Below, one piece after another: positions 8,957 through 18,338 of a stretch of DNA of 64,000 bases. Source of the stretch: Tropicimonas sediminicola (GTDB taxonomy: Bacteria > Pseudomonadota > Alphaproteobacteria > Rhodobacterales > Rhodobacteraceae); the NCBI RefSeq assembly GCF_900188335.1, contig NZ_FZOY01000001.1, positions 434,001 to 498,000 on the forward strand. The letters are read 5' to 3'. Each line of letters begins with the position of its first letter. Positions within the stretch are counted from its first letter, which is position 1. Position numbers and translations under genes: made by a program. A model generated the notes under the pieces. It saw nothing but the letters and a program-made list of their open reading frames with translations. It was not told where the DNA came from and did not search any database.

Positions 8957-9973
8957 TTGGGAATCAGTGCCCTGACCACCCCGCCAACTCCCGATGACAT
9001 TCTCGAAACTCCGATGGAGTTCCCGGACAACCGGCTGCTCGTCGAACTCTGCGGTGAGTTCGACAGGAACCTGTCCCAGATCGAACACCAGCTTGGCCTG
9101 CAGATTATTCGGCGGGGCAACCACCTGGCATTGATCGGCGATGGCGAGGCGCGGGCACGCGGTGCGGTGGTGCTGCAGGAGCTTTACGAGCGTCTGGAGG
9201 CCGGCCGGCCGCTGGAGCCGGGCGACATCGACGGCGCGATCAGGCTTGGAACGCTCGAGGACGAGGCCGCGCCGCGAGCCGGCGACCAGCTCGAGATGTT
9301 CCAGGGCGGCAAGGTCGAGATCAAGACCCGCAAGAAGATCGTCGAGCCCCGCACCGAGGCGCAGAAGGCCTATGTGCGCTCGCTGATGGCCCACGAGCTC
9401 GCCTTCGGCATCGGGCCGGCGGGCACGGGCAAGACCTACCTCGCCGTCGCCGTCGCGGTGAACCTCTTCATCGGCGGACACGTGGACCGGATCATCCTTT
9501 GCCGCCCGGCCGTGGAGGCCGGCGAGCGGCTGGGCTTCCTGCCCGGCACGCAGGAGGAGAAGGTCGATCCCTACATGCAGCCGCTCTACGACGCGCTGAA
9601 CGACTTCCTTCCGGCCAAGCAGGTGACCAAGCTCAAGGAAGAGAAGAAGATCGAGGTCGCTCCGCTGGCCTTCATGCGCGGCCGCACGCTCGCGAACGCC
9701 GCCGTGGTGCTGGACGAGGCGCAGAACGCCACGACGATGCAGATGAAGATGTTCCTCACCCGTCTGGGCGAAGGCTCCCGGATGGTCGTCACCGGCGACC
9801 GCACGCAGGTCGACCTGCCGCGCGGCGTCACGTCCGGGCTGGTGGAGGCCGAGCGACTGCTGAGTGGGGTCGAGGGGATCTCCTTCAACTACTTCTCGGC
9901 CAAGGACGTCGTCCGGCATCCGCTCGTCGCGCGGATCATCGAGGCCTACGACACCGAGGCCGCCGTCGGATGA
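8957..9973 (+). CDS. phoH: PhoH-family ATPase (PhoH/PhoL)
   Basis: A 338-residue cytoplasmic P-loop ATPase with an N-terminal KH-like region ([17 protein letters not shown]) and a PhoH core carrying Walker [14 protein letters not shown] (about residue 153) and Walker [15 protein letters not shown]. It belongs to the phoH-ybeY-corC-lnt operon, linked in other bacteria to rRNA maturation and the envelope. The start is uncertain: TTG 8957 ([14 protein letters not shown]) matches the N-termini I remember from relatives, but ATG 9014 and an upstream ATG at 8777 are possible. No site has a strong ribosome binding sequence. The roughly 375 bases upstream hold no other gene. Confidence 0.9.
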   Translation: MGISALTTPPTPDDILETPMEFPDNRLLVELCGEFDRNLSQIEHQLGLQIIRRGNHLALIGDGEARARGAVVLQELYERLEAGRPLEPGDIDGAIRLGTLEDEAAPRAGDQLEMFQGGKVEIKTRKKIVEPRTEAQKAYVRSLMAHELAFGIGPAGTGKTYLAVAVAVNLFIGGHVDRIILCRPAVEAGERLGFLPGTQEEKVDPYMQPLYDALNDFLPAKQVTKLKEEKKIEVAPLAFMRGRTLANAAVVLDEAQNATTMQMKMFLTRLGEGSRMVVTGDRTQVDLPRGVTSGLVEAERLLSGVEGISFNYFSAKDVVRHPLVARIIEAYDTEAAVG

Positions 9974-9986
9974 GCCGCGTCCCCGC

Positions 9987-10487
9987 ATGAGCGACACCGT
10001 CGACGTGGTCATCGAGGCGCCGGCCTGGGAGGGTATCGGACTCGAAGCGATCGCCGAACGCGCCATGGCCGCCACCTTGCGCCATCTCGGCCTGCCCGAG
10101 GATTGCCAATGTGCCATGCTGGCGGCCGACGACGCGCGAATCGCCGTTCTCAACGCCGAGTTCCGGGCCAAGGAAGCGGCGACAAACGTGCTGTCGTGGC
10201 CGGCGGAGGACCTGTCCCCCGACACACCGGGCGGGCAGCCGGAGGCTCCGGAGGCGGATTTTCCCGGCGAACCGGCCTTTCTCGGCGATATTGCGCTGGC
10301 CTGGGAAACCTGCTGCCGCGAAGCGGAATCGGCGGAAAAGCCACTACAAGCCCACGTGACGCACCTGATTGTTCACGGGATCTTGCATTTGCTGGGGTAC
10401 GATCACATCTGCGACGAAGATGCCGTCTTGATGGAACGGCTCGAGGTTGAGATACTTGCTGACCTTGGTTTTCCGGACCCGTATTAG
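9987..10487 (+). CDS. ybeY: Endoribonuclease YbeY (16S rRNA maturation factor)
   Basis: A 166-residue metal-dependent RNase used in 16S rRNA 3'-end maturation and ribosome quality control. The zinc motif H-x3-H-x5-H is seen as HGILHLLGYDH (about residues 127-137), preceded by the family's NVLSWPAEDL strand. The start at ATG 9987 gives the usual length and follows the phoH stop by 13 bases; longer readings in this frame are GC-biased overlap with phoH. Second gene of the phoH operon. Confidence 0.95.
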   Translation: MSDTVDVVIEAPAWEGIGLEAIAERAMAATLRHLGLPEDCQCAMLAADDARIAVLNAEFRAKEAATNVLSWPAEDLSPDTPGGQPEAPEADFPGEPAFLGDIALAWETCCREAESAEKPLQAHVTHLIVHGILHLLGYDHICDEDAVLMERLEVEILADLGFPDPY

Positions 10488-10525
10488 GGTCCCGCCGGCG
10501 GGACCGGCATGTTTGGAAAGGGACG

Positions 10526-11455
10526 ATGGGCGATACACCCGACGGGGCTTCTAGCGCAGCGCAAAGCGCGCAGGAGACAGACATATCCTCGCAACGTGGC
10601 TTTTTTGGCCGGATTGCGGATCTTTTCACCGAAGGCGGGTCGGAGGACGACCCCGCTGACGAACAGGACGGCACGACCCCGAGCACGGGCGTGGCCACGG
10701 CCTCCGGCGGACATCGTCGCGGCATGGCGAACCTGCGCCAGATGCGGGTCGAGGATGTTGCGATCCCGCGAGTCGAGATCACCTCCGTCCCGGTCGACAT
10801 CGCACTCGGCGAGCTGATCGAGGTGTTCCGCGAGAGCGGCAACACGCGCCTGCCGGTCTATGACGGCACGCTCGACAAGCCGCTCGGCCTCGTCCACCTC
10901 AAGGACATCGCGCTGCGCTACGGGTTCAACGGCAATGGCGAAGAGGGGTTCGACCTGCGCCAGATGCTGCGCCCCCTGATCTTCGCACCGCCCTCCATGC
11001 CGATCGGCGTCCTGCTCCAGAAGATGCAGACGGACCGGCGTCACATGGCGCTGGTCATCGACGAATACGGCGGGGTCGACGGGCTGGTGACGATCGAGGA
11101 CCTGATCGAGCAGGTCATCGGCGAGATCGAGGACGAGCACGACGTCGAGGAAGAGGATTACTGGGTCGAGGAAAAGCCCGGCTGCTACCTCGCCTCCGCC
11201 CGTGCACCGCTCGAGGAGTTCGAATCCGAGATCGGCATGAAGCTGGTCGAGGAGGAGGACGAGGAAGAGGTCGACACCCTGGGCGGGCTGGTCTTCATGG
11301 AGACCGGCCGGGTTCCTGCGCGCGGCGAGGTGATCCCGCACGCGTCCGGCGCCCAGTTCGAGGTCGTCGATGCCGACCCGAGGCGCATCAAGCGCCTGCG
11401 TGTCCGGCTTCCCGGCGTGGCATTGAGCACCACATCCACCGCCGCAGCCGAGTAG
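10526..11455 (+). CDS. corC: CorC/HlyC-family CBS-domain protein
   Basis: A 309-residue cytoplasmic protein with an unstructured acidic N-terminus (about 60 residues), two CBS motifs (from MRVEDVAIPRVEITSVPVD at about 72 to IDEYGGVDGLVTIEDLIEQV at about 190) and a C-terminal CorC/HlyC transporter-associated domain. Relatives are implicated in magnesium and cobalt efflux. The run of acidic residues near 240 (EEEDEEE) is normal for the family. It lies between ybeY and lnt, the conserved order. Confidence 0.9.
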   Translation: MGDTPDGASSAAQSAQETDISSQRGFFGRIADLFTEGGSEDDPADEQDGTTPSTGVATASGGHRRGMANLRQMRVEDVAIPRVEITSVPVDIALGELIEVFRESGNTRLPVYDGTLDKPLGLVHLKDIALRYGFNGNGEEGFDLRQMLRPLIFAPPSMPIGVLLQKMQTDRRHMALVIDEYGGVDGLVTIEDLIEQVIGEIEDEHDVEEEDYWVEEKPGCYLASARAPLEEFESEIGMKLVEEEDEEEVDTLGGLVFMETGRVPARGEVIPHASGAQFEVVDADPRRIKRLRVRLPGVALSTTSTAAAE

Positions 11456-11461
11456 GCTCCG

Positions 11462-12994
11462 ATGGCGGCCGCAATCACACGGGCGGTGGAGAACCGCCGC
11501 TCGGGGATCGCGCTGTGCCTTGGCCTTGGGGCGTTGGCGGCCGTGGGGCAGGCCCCTCTCGGATGGGCCTGGGTCTCGCTCGCCGCCTTCGCCGTGTCGC
11601 TCTGGCTCCTGTCCGTCCCGTCCCGGTGGCGGGTGGCTGCGTGGCGTGGCTGGGCGCTCGGCACCGGGTATTTCGCGGCCTCCCTGTTCTGGATCGTCGA
11701 ACCATTCCTCGTGGATGTCGCGCGCCACGGCTGGATGGCGCCCTTCGCGCTGTTCTTCATGGCAGGGGGGCTGGCGCTGTTCTGGGCGCTGGCCTTCGGT
11801 CTCGCGGCGCGGCTGGGCGCGGGGCAGCGCGGGCGGGCGGCCTGGGCCGTTCTCGCTTTGACCGCGGCGGAGTTCCTTCGCTCGGTGATCTTCACCGGCT
11901 TTCCCTGGGCGCTCGTCGGGCACATCTGGATCGGCTGGCCGCAGATGCAGTTCGCCGCGATCGCAGGCGCCCACGGTCTGACCCTTCTGACGCTCGTCGC
12001 GGCTGCGATGCCGGTGCTGTTCGGCGCACGGCGGGCGCTGGTCGGAGCGCTGGCCGGTCTCGCGCTCGTCGCGCTGCCTGGCGTCTATGGCAAGCTGCGG
12101 GTGCCGACCGGGCCGGCCGAACTGCGCGAGCCGGCGGCAACGGTTCGGCTGGTGCAGCCGAACGCCGCACAGCACCTGAAATGGTCTCCGGAGATGGTGC
12201 CCGTCTTCTTCGAGCGCCTGATCGCCCTGACCGAGGCGGAGCCGCTTGACGGCGCGCCGCGGCCCGACGTCGTGATCTGGCCGGAAACCGCGCTCCCCTA
12301 CCTGCTGCACAACGCGCAATCCGCCTTCGACCGCACGGCGACCGCCGCAGCGGGCGCCATGACGATCATGGGCGTTCAACGGCAGGACCAGCTGGGCCGC
12401 TGGTTCAACTCGCTCGCCGTGGTGGGGGCGGATGGTCAGATGCAGGCGCTCTACGACAAGCACCACCTGGTGCCTTTCGGCGAATACGTGCCCTTCTCCG
12501 ACCTGCTCGGGCGGCTGGGGATCTACGGGCTCGCGGCCAACATCGGCGGTTATGCCAGCGGCCCCGGACCCCAGATCCTCGACCTTGGCCCGATGGGGCA
12601 GGTTCTGCCGCTGATCTGCTACGAGGCGATCTTTCCAAACGACATCGCCCGCGCGCCGGGCCGGGCGGACTGGATCGTCCAGATCACCAACGACGCCTGG
12701 TTCGGCCGTGTCTCCGGCCCCTACCAGCACCTCGCGCTGGCGCGGCTGCGGGCGGTGGAGCAGGGGGTGCTGCTGGTCCGGTCCGCCAACACCGGGGTCT
12801 CGGCCGCCTTCGATCCCTACGGCCGCACGATCGCGCGGCTCCCGCTGGAGACCTCCGGATTCGTCGATCTGCCGCTGCCGGCGCCGCTCGCGCCGACGCC
12901 CTATGCGCGCTTCGGGGATCTGCCGGTATTCGCGGTGTTGCTGGTTCTGGCCATCGTCACGGCTGCCGTCGGGCGGCGTCGCGGCATGAGTTGA
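11462..12994 (+). CDS. lnt: Apolipoprotein N-acyltransferase Lnt
   Basis: A 510-residue inner-membrane enzyme that N-acylates the N-terminal Cys of lipoproteins. The first half has about six membrane helices; the second is a periplasmic nitrilase-type domain with the Glu-Lys-Cys triad in VVIWPETALPYLL, YDKHHLVPFGEYVPF and LICYEAIFP. A last helix closes the protein. It starts 6 bases after corC, so it is almost certainly in the same operon. Confidence 0.95.
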   Translation: MAAAITRAVENRRSGIALCLGLGALAAVGQAPLGWAWVSLAAFAVSLWLLSVPSRWRVAAWRGWALGTGYFAASLFWIVEPFLVDVARHGWMAPFALFFMAGGLALFWALAFGLAARLGAGQRGRAAWAVLALTAAEFLRSVIFTGFPWALVGHIWIGWPQMQFAAIAGAHGLTLLTLVAAAMPVLFGARRALVGALAGLALVALPGVYGKLRVPTGPAELREPAATVRLVQPNAAQHLKWSPEMVPVFFERLIALTEAEPLDGAPRPDVVIWPETALPYLLHNAQSAFDRTATAAAGAMTIMGVQRQDQLGRWFNSLAVVGADGQMQALYDKHHLVPFGEYVPFSDLLGRLGIYGLAANIGGYASGPGPQILDLGPMGQVLPLICYEAIFPNDIARAPGRADWIVQITNDAWFGRVSGPYQHLALARLRAVEQGVLLVRSANTGVSAAFDPYGRTIARLPLETSGFVDLPLPAPLAPTPYARFGDLPVFAVLLVLAIVTAAVGRRRGMS

Positions 12995-13028
12995 CCGCGA
13001 CTCGCGGCGGGCATAAGGAATACGTCAG

Positions 13029-13075
13029 TCCGTCACAACGGCTTCCTGGCGTGGCGGCGTAACCTCAATGGAGCA
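13029..13075 (+). promoter_or_regulatory. SAM/SAH riboswitch controlling metK
   Basis: The stem CCGTCAC (13030-13036) pairs with GTGGCGG (13051-13057; one G-U). Its loop AACGGCTTCCTGGC is almost identical to the known SAM/SAH riboswitch core from Rhodobacterales. The loop GCTTC (13041-13045) can form the pseudoknot with GGAGC (13070-13074), which is the metK ribosome binding site, 5 bases before ATG 13079. Ligand binding would hide that site and lower SAM synthetase output. The linker between stem and pseudoknot strand is 12 bases, longer than in the minimal structure I know. Confidence 0.88.
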
Positions 13076-13078
13076 CCC

Positions 13079-14248
13079 ATGTCCCGACAGAATTATACCT
13101 TTACCTCGGAATCGGTTTCCGAGGGGCACCCCGACAAGGTCTGCGACCGGATCTCGGATGCCGTTCTCGATGCATTCCTGACCGAGGAACCCAACGCCCG
13201 CGTCGCCTGCGAGACCTTTGCCACCAGCGGCATGGTCGTGATCGGCGGCGAGGTCGGCCTGTCGGACGAGGAACGTCTCAAGACGTTCATGGGCAGCATC
13301 GGCCAGATCGCCCGCGACTGCATCAAGGACATCGGCTACGAGCAGGACCAGTTCCACTGGAACACCTGCCGGGTGCTCAACTTCCTGCACGAGCAATCGG
13401 CCCATATCGCCCAGGGCGTGGACCGCGACGGCGCCGGCGACCAGGGGATCATGTTCGGCTATGCCGTCAACGAGACGCCCGAGCTGATGCCAGCGCCGAT
13501 CCAGTACGCCCACGCGATCCTTCGCCGCCTCGCCGAGGCCCGCAAGAGCGGCGCCGAGCCGCTGCTGCGCCCGGATGCGAAATCGCAGCTCTCGATCCGC
13601 TATGAAGGCGGCAAGCCGGTCGAGGTCACGTCGATCGTGCTGTCGACCCAGCACGCGGACGAAAGCCAGTCCTCGGCCGACATCCGGGCCATCGTGGAGC
13701 CCTACATCCGCGAGATTCTCCCGCCCGAATGGATCTCCGACAAGACCGAGTGGTGGGTGAACCCGACCGGCACCTTCGTCATCGGCGGCCCGGACGGCGA
13801 TGCCGGCCTGACCGGACGCAAGATCATCGTCGACACCTACGGCGGCGCGGCCCCGCACGGCGGCGGTGCCTTTTCTGGCAAGGACCCGACCAAGGTCGAC
13901 CGCTCGGCCGCCTACGCGGCGCGCTACCTCGCCAAGAACGTCGTGGCCGCGGGACTTGCCCGGCGTTGCTGCATCCAGCTGAGCTATGCCATCGGCGTCG
14001 CCAAGCCGCTGTCGATCTATGTCGATACCTACGACACCGGCCTCGTCGACGAGACCGCGATCGAGCGTGCGGTCGCGCAGGTGATGGACCTGACGCCGCT
14101 GGGCATTCGAACCCACCTCGACCTCAACAAGCCGATCTACCAGCGCACCTCGGCCTACGGCCATTTTGGTCGCGCCCCCGATGCCGACGGCGGTTTCAGC
14201 TGGGAACGCACCGATCTCGTGGATGCCCTGAAGAAAGCGATTGCCTGA
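13079..14248 (+). CDS. metK: S-adenosylmethionine synthetase MetK
   Basis: A 389-residue cytosolic enzyme making S-adenosylmethionine from methionine and ATP. Family motifs are intact: [16 protein letters not shown] at the N-terminus, [12 protein letters not shown] (about residue 118) and the P-loop-like [16 protein letters not shown] (about 260). The length fits bacterial MetK. Start is ATG 13079, whose ribosome binding site is part of the upstream riboswitch, so expression should fall when SAM (or SAH) is plentiful. Confidence 0.97.
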   Translation: MSRQNYTFTSESVSEGHPDKVCDRISDAVLDAFLTEEPNARVACETFATSGMVVIGGEVGLSDEERLKTFMGSIGQIARDCIKDIGYEQDQFHWNTCRVLNFLHEQSAHIAQGVDRDGAGDQGIMFGYAVNETPELMPAPIQYAHAILRRLAEARKSGAEPLLRPDAKSQLSIRYEGGKPVEVTSIVLSTQHADESQSSADIRAIVEPYIREILPPEWISDKTEWWVNPTGTFVIGGPDGDAGLTGRKIIVDTYGGAAPHGGGAFSGKDPTKVDRSAAYAARYLAKNVVAAGLARRCCIQLSYAIGVAKPLSIYVDTYDTGLVDETAIERAVAQVMDLTPLGIRTHLDLNKPIYQRTSAYGHFGRAPDADGGFSWERTDLVDALKKAIA

Positions 14249-14266
14249 AGTTGAAGGCGGCGCCGG

Positions 14267-14341
14267 CTTCGCCTGTCCTGAAATATCCTCGGGGGAGCCT
14301 TCCGGACCTGTCCGGGAGGCGCGGGGGCAGACAGCCCCCGG
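14267..14341. repeat. Dispersed intergenic repeat, copy 1 (plus orientation)
   Basis: The core CTGTCCTGAAATATCCTCGG is followed by GGGAGC, a small hairpin CGGAC/GTCCG, and a second hairpin GGGGGC-AGACA-GCCCCC (about 14324-14340). The core and the last hairpin recur at 54019-54089. The element begins 18 bases after the metK stop. The rest of the 273-base gap (to 14521) has another perfect hairpin, GCCGCGCGC / GCGCGCGGC, near 14430 but no gene. Confidence 0.65.
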
Positions 14342-14521
14342 CCGCCCCCTCCAGGATGCGCTACGGCCGACACCGGGGTTCTCCCGCCCGTCTTCGCCCC
14401 CTGCCGGGGGCTCATCCGGTTGGGCCGGGCCGCGCGCTTTCGCGCGCGGCGGTCGCGCTCCGCTCCGCTACGTCGCCTCGCCGCTTGACCGCGGCCACCG
14501 CCTTTGACAAAGGCAGCGCCC

Positions 14522-15235
14522 ATGACCCCGAAGAACAGCCCCACCGCCGCCCCCTGGCGCAATTTCTATGGCCGGCGCCATGGCAAGACCCTGCGCCCGA
14601 GCCAGCAGACCTATCTCGAGGAAGACCTGGCGGAGTTGTCGCCCGGCCCCGTCGACTGGGAGTCCAACCCCGAGCGCCGGCCGCTTGACCTCGCCGGCCT
14701 GTTCGGTGAGCGCGAGGTCTGGCTGGAGATCGGCTTCGGCGGCGGCGAGCACATGGTCCACCAGGCCGTGACCCATCCCGAGGCGGGTATCATTGGCTGC
14801 GAGCCCTTTATCAACGGTGTTGCGATGCTGCTCGGCAAGATCCGGGCCGCGGGGGCGGAGAACATCGCCGTCCACCCCGGCGACGCCCGCGATATGTTCG
14901 ACGTGCTGCCCGAGGCGTCGATCTCGCGCGCCTTCCTGCTCTATCCCGACCCCTGGCCGAAGAAGCGGCACCACCGGCGCCGTTTCGTCACGCCCGAGCA
15001 CCTGTCGCCGCTGGCCCGGGTGCTGAAGCCCGGCGCCCAGCTGCGGGTGGCCACCGACATCCCCGACTACGTGCGCCAGACGCTGGAGCAGGTGCCGCGC
15101 CACGGGTTCCGGTGGACGGCGGAGGGCCCGGCCGACTGGCGCGAGCCCTGGGATGATTGGATCTCCACCCGTTACGAGCAGAAGGCGCTGCGCGAGGGCC
15201 GGGTGCCGCATTACCTGACCTTCCTGCGGGACTGA
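14522..15235 (+). CDS. trmB: tRNA (guanine-N7-)-methyltransferase TrmB
   Basis: A 237-residue SAM-dependent methyltransferase that makes m7G46 in tRNA. It shows the SAM-binding motif VWLEIGFGGGEHMVHQA (about residue 62), the acidic post-motif GCEPFINGVAMLL, and the TrmB hallmark LLYPDPWPKKRHHRRRFV (about 140). I prefer ATG 14522 to the TTG six codons earlier. Its position after metK, the maker of its methyl donor, may be coincidental. Confidence 0.95.
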   Translation: MTPKNSPTAAPWRNFYGRRHGKTLRPSQQTYLEEDLAELSPGPVDWESNPERRPLDLAGLFGEREVWLEIGFGGGEHMVHQAVTHPEAGIIGCEPFINGVAMLLGKIRAAGAENIAVHPGDARDMFDVLPEASISRAFLLYPDPWPKKRHHRRRFVTPEHLSPLARVLKPGAQLRVATDIPDYVRQTLEQVPRHGFRWTAEGPADWREPWDDWISTRYEQKALREGRVPHYLTFLRD

Positions 15236-15251
15236 CCCGCAGGCGGGCCGC

Positions 15252-16082
15252 TCAGAGCAGGCGGAAGACCGACGGGTCCGGCCCGCAGCGCAGGCCGATG
15301 TCGAGCCCGGCGATCGCCTCCATCTCGGCCGGGGTCAGCTCGAAATCGAAGACGTCGAGGTTCTCGGCCTGGCGCGCGGGCTTTTCGGAGCGCGGGATCA
15401 CGGCGTTGCCGAGCTGGATGTGCCAGCGCAGGACGACCTGGGCCGGGCTCTTCCCGGTGCGTGCGGCGGCCTCGGCAATGGGCGCGTCCTCGAAGGAGCG
15501 GGCGTTGCCGAGCGGTGTCCAGGCCTGGGTCACGATGCCGTGCTTTGCGTTCACCGCCCGCAGCTCGGGCTGCTGCAGTTTCGGGTTCACCTCGATCTGG
15601 TTCAGCGCGGGCACGACGCCGGTTTCGGCGATGATGCGCTCCAGATGTTCGGCATTGAAGTTCGACACGCCGATGGACCGCATAAGCCCCTCGTCGCGCA
15701 TCTCGATCAGCGCCTGCCACGTCTCGACATAGAGATCGCGGCTCGGCACCGGCCAGTGGATCAGCACGAGATCGAGCTGCTCCACCCCGATCGAGGCGAG
15801 GCTGCGTTCCACCGAGGCGCGGGCCGCCGCCCGGCCCTGGTCGCGGTTCCAGACCTTGGTGGTGATGAAGACCTCGTCGCGCGGGACGCCGGAGCTGCGC
15901 AGCCCCTCGCCGAGTTCGGCCTCGTTTCCATAGATATAGGCGCCGTCGATCAGCCGGTATCCGACCTCCAGCGCGCTGCGGATGGTGCCGGTGGCGGTGC
16001 CGGCCGGCACCTGCCAGATGCCGAAGCCGAGCTGCGGGATCGAATGGCCGTCGTTGAGGGGGAGGGTGGGAACATCGGTCAT
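15252..16082 (-). CDS. Aldo/keto reductase (2,5-diketo-D-gluconate reductase type)
   Basis: A 276-residue NADPH-dependent AKR with the full catalytic set: Asp and Tyr in IDGAYIYGNEAELGEGL (about 42-58), Lys in ITTKVWN and His in LVLIHWPVP. The C-terminal IPRSEKPARQAENLDVF is the cofactor-binding segment of the AKR5-like group (DkgA/DkgB). It would reduce small carbonyls. The start at ATG 16082 was chosen because GAGGAG precedes it. Convergent with trmB (16-base gap); divergent from aroA. Confidence 0.88.
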   Translation of the reverse strand: MTDVPTLPLNDGHSIPQLGFGIWQVPAGTATGTIRSALEVGYRLIDGAYIYGNEAELGEGLRSSGVPRDEVFITTKVWNRDQGRAAARASVERSLASIGVEQLDLVLIHWPVPSRDLYVETWQALIEMRDEGLMRSIGVSNFNAEHLERIIAETGVVPALNQIEVNPKLQQPELRAVNAKHGIVTQAWTPLGNARSFEDAPIAEAAARTGKSPAQVVLRWHIQLGNAVIPRSEKPARQAENLDVFDFELTPAEMEAIAGLDIGLRCGPDPSVFRLL

Positions 16083-16230
16083 GGGGGGCTCCTCGATGCA
16101 TGACGCGGATCTTGGCACTGGCTAGCGCGATCCCGGCCGGGATGCAAAACCCCCGGCGGTCGCTGGACGCTGGCGGCGCGCTGCGGTAACCGGCTTCCGG
16201 ACAAAGGCCCGACAGAGGAGGAAGCCGCGC

Positions 16231-17583
16231 ATGTCGTCACACGGACCCGCCCAGAAGATGACAGCCCGCGCCGGCGGCCCGCTGAAGGGCATCGCGCATG
16301 TGCCGGGCGACAAGTCCATCTCGCACCGCTCGCTCATTCTCGGCGCGCTCGCGGTGGGCGAGACGCGGGTGAGCGGGCTGCTCGAAGGGCAGGACGTACT
16401 CGACACCGCCAAGGCGATGGCCGCCTTCGGCGCCGAGGTGACCCGGCATGGCGAGGGAGACTGGTCGATACACGGTGTCGGCGTCGGCGGCTTTGCCGAG
16501 CCGGAGGACGTGATCGATTGCGGCAATTCCGGCACCGGCGTGCGGCTGGTCATGGGGGCCATGGCCACCATGCCGATCACCGCGACCTTCACCGGCGATG
16601 CCAGCCTGCGTTCCCGCCCGATGGGGCGTGTCACCGATCCGCTGGCGCTGTTCGGGGCGCGTGCAGTTGGGCGCGACGGCGGCAAGCTTCCGATGACGAT
16701 CGTCGGCGCGGCGGACCCGGTCCCGGTCGATTACGTGACGCCGATGGCCTCCGCGCAGGTCAAGTCGGCGGTGCTGCTGGCCGGGCTTAACGCGCCGGGA
16801 AAGACGGTGGTGACCGAGCGCTCCGCCACCCGCGACCACACCGAGCGGATGCTGCGCGGCTTCGGCGCCGAGGTGGTGACCGAGCAGACCGGCGAGGGCT
16901 ACCGGATCACCCTGACCGGCCGGCCGGAGCTGAAGCCCCAGACCATCGCGGTGCCGCGCGACCCGTCCTCGGCGGCCTTCCCCGTCTGCGCCGCGCTGAT
17001 CGTGCCCGGCTCGGACGTGCTGGTGCCCAACATCGGGCTCAACCCGACCCGCGCGGGGCTGTTCACCACGCTGCGCGAGATGGGGGCCGACCTGAGCTAC
17101 GAGAACGAGCGCGAGGAGGGCGGCGAGCCGGTGGCCGATCTGCGGGCCCGCTTCTCGCCCGACATGAAGGGCATCGAGGTTCCGGCCGAGCGCGCGCCCT
17201 CGATGATCGACGAATACCCGATCCTGTCGGTCGTCGCCTCTTTCGCCGAGGGCAGCACCTACATGCCCGGCGTCCACGAGTTGCGGGTGAAGGAGAGCGA
17301 CCGGATCGACGCGATGGCCGTGGGGCTGCGCGCCTGCGGTGTCGAGGTCGACGAGACCGAGGACAGTTTCACCGTCCACGGCCTTGGTGCGGGGGGCGTG
17401 CCCGGCGGGGCAACGGCGGCGGCGCGGCTCGACCACCGGATCGCGATGTCTTTCCTGATCTGCGGGATGGCCGCGAAACAGCCCGTGAGCGTGGACGACG
17501 CAGGGCCCATCGCCACCTCCTTTCCGATCTTCGAGGCCCTGATGCGGGAGCTCGGCGCAACGCTTTTGCGCCCGAACGCCTGA
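16231..17583 (+). CDS. aroA: 3-phosphoshikimate 1-carboxyvinyltransferase (EPSP synthase)
   Basis: A 450-residue enzyme joining shikimate-3-phosphate and PEP in the sixth shikimate step. Key segments: [18 protein letters not shown] (about 24-41), [16 protein letters not shown] (about 95), [10 protein letters not shown], and the C-terminal RVKESDR-type motif seen as [18 protein letters not shown] 97-residue-spaced Gly/Ala in the CGNSGTGVR loop gives no clear class II signature that I can call with certainty. AGAGGAGG precedes the ATG. It heads an aroA-cmk-(AKR)-rpsA-ihfB order. Confidence 0.95.
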   Translation: MSSHGPAQKMTARAGGPLKGIAHVPGDKSISHRSLILGALAVGETRVSGLLEGQDVLDTAKAMAAFGAEVTRHGEGDWSIHGVGVGGFAEPEDVIDCGNSGTGVRLVMGAMATMPITATFTGDASLRSRPMGRVTDPLALFGARAVGRDGGKLPMTIVGAADPVPVDYVTPMASAQVKSAVLLAGLNAPGKTVVTERSATRDHTERMLRGFGAEVVTEQTGEGYRITLTGRPELKPQTIAVPRDPSSAAFPVCAALIVPGSDVLVPNIGLNPTRAGLFTTLREMGADLSYENEREEGGEPVADLRARFSPDMKGIEVPAERAPSMIDEYPILSVVASFAEGSTYMPGVHELRVKESDRIDAMAVGLRACGVEVDETEDSFTVHGLGAGGVPGGATAAARLDHRIAMSFLICGMAAKQPVSVDDAGPIATSFPIFEALMRELGATLLRPNA

Positions 17584-17667
17584 GCCACCGGCGGCACAGC
17601 CGCCTTCACCCGCAGCGGTTCCTGCGTTAAGACCGCTGGACGGAATCCGGACAGGAGGGAGGGCGCA

Positions 17668-18303
17668 ATGAGTCTGACCATTGCCATCGACGGGCCCGCG
17701 GCATCCGGCAAGGGCACCATCGCCCGGGCGCTCGCGGAGCGGCTGGGCTACCGGTATCTCGACACCGGGCTGCTCTATCGCGCGGTCGGTCGGCGGACGC
17801 TTCAGGGCATGGCGCCGCTCGACGCCGCCGAGGCGCTGACCGCGGCCGAAGTCGCCGATGCCGACGCCCTGCGTGCGCCCGATGTGGCGCAGGCCGCGAG
17901 CCGTGTCGCCGCGATGCCCGAGGTGCGCGCGGCGCTGGTGGATTTCCAGCGCGCCTTCGCCCGCCGCATGGGCGGCGCGGTGCTCGACGGGCGCGACATC
18001 GGCACCGTGATCTGCCCCGACGCCGACGTGAAACTCTTCGTGACGGCCTCTGACGCGGTGCGGGCAGAGCGGCGTTTCAAGGAGCTGTCCGGCAAGGGGC
18101 ATAGCGTGACGCTCGCCGAGGTCGCCGCCGACCTGGCCGAGCGAGACCGCCGCGACGCGGCCCGCGCCACCGCCCCGCTCACCGCGGCGCCGGATGCCGT
18201 GCGGATGGATACCAGCACCATGAGCATCGAAACCGCCGTCGAAACGGCGCTTGCCGTGGTCGGCGACGCGCTTCGAAGGACCGGCCAGAGCGCGGTGTCC
18301 TGA
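17668..18303 (+). CDS. cmk: Cytidylate kinase Cmk
   Basis: A 211-residue NMP kinase phosphorylating CMP and dCMP. It starts [20 protein letters not shown] with the P-loop GPAASGKG, then the CMP-binding [12 protein letters not shown], and [20 protein letters not shown] as the family's central motif. AGGAGGGAGG precedes the ATG. aroA, cmk, rpsA and ihfB are neighbours in many proteobacteria; here an aldo/keto reductase gene sits between cmk and rpsA. Confidence 0.95.
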   Translation: MSLTIAIDGPAASGKGTIARALAERLGYRYLDTGLLYRAVGRRTLQGMAPLDAAEALTAAEVADADALRAPDVAQAASRVAAMPEVRAALVDFQRAFARRMGGAVLDGRDIGTVICPDADVKLFVTASDAVRAERRFKELSGKGHSVTLAEVAADLAERDRRDAARATAPLTAAPDAVRMDTSTMSIETAVETALAVVGDALRRTGQSAVS

Positions 18304-18338
18304 CCCGGCGCGGGCGACATACCAGACAGGAGACGAGA

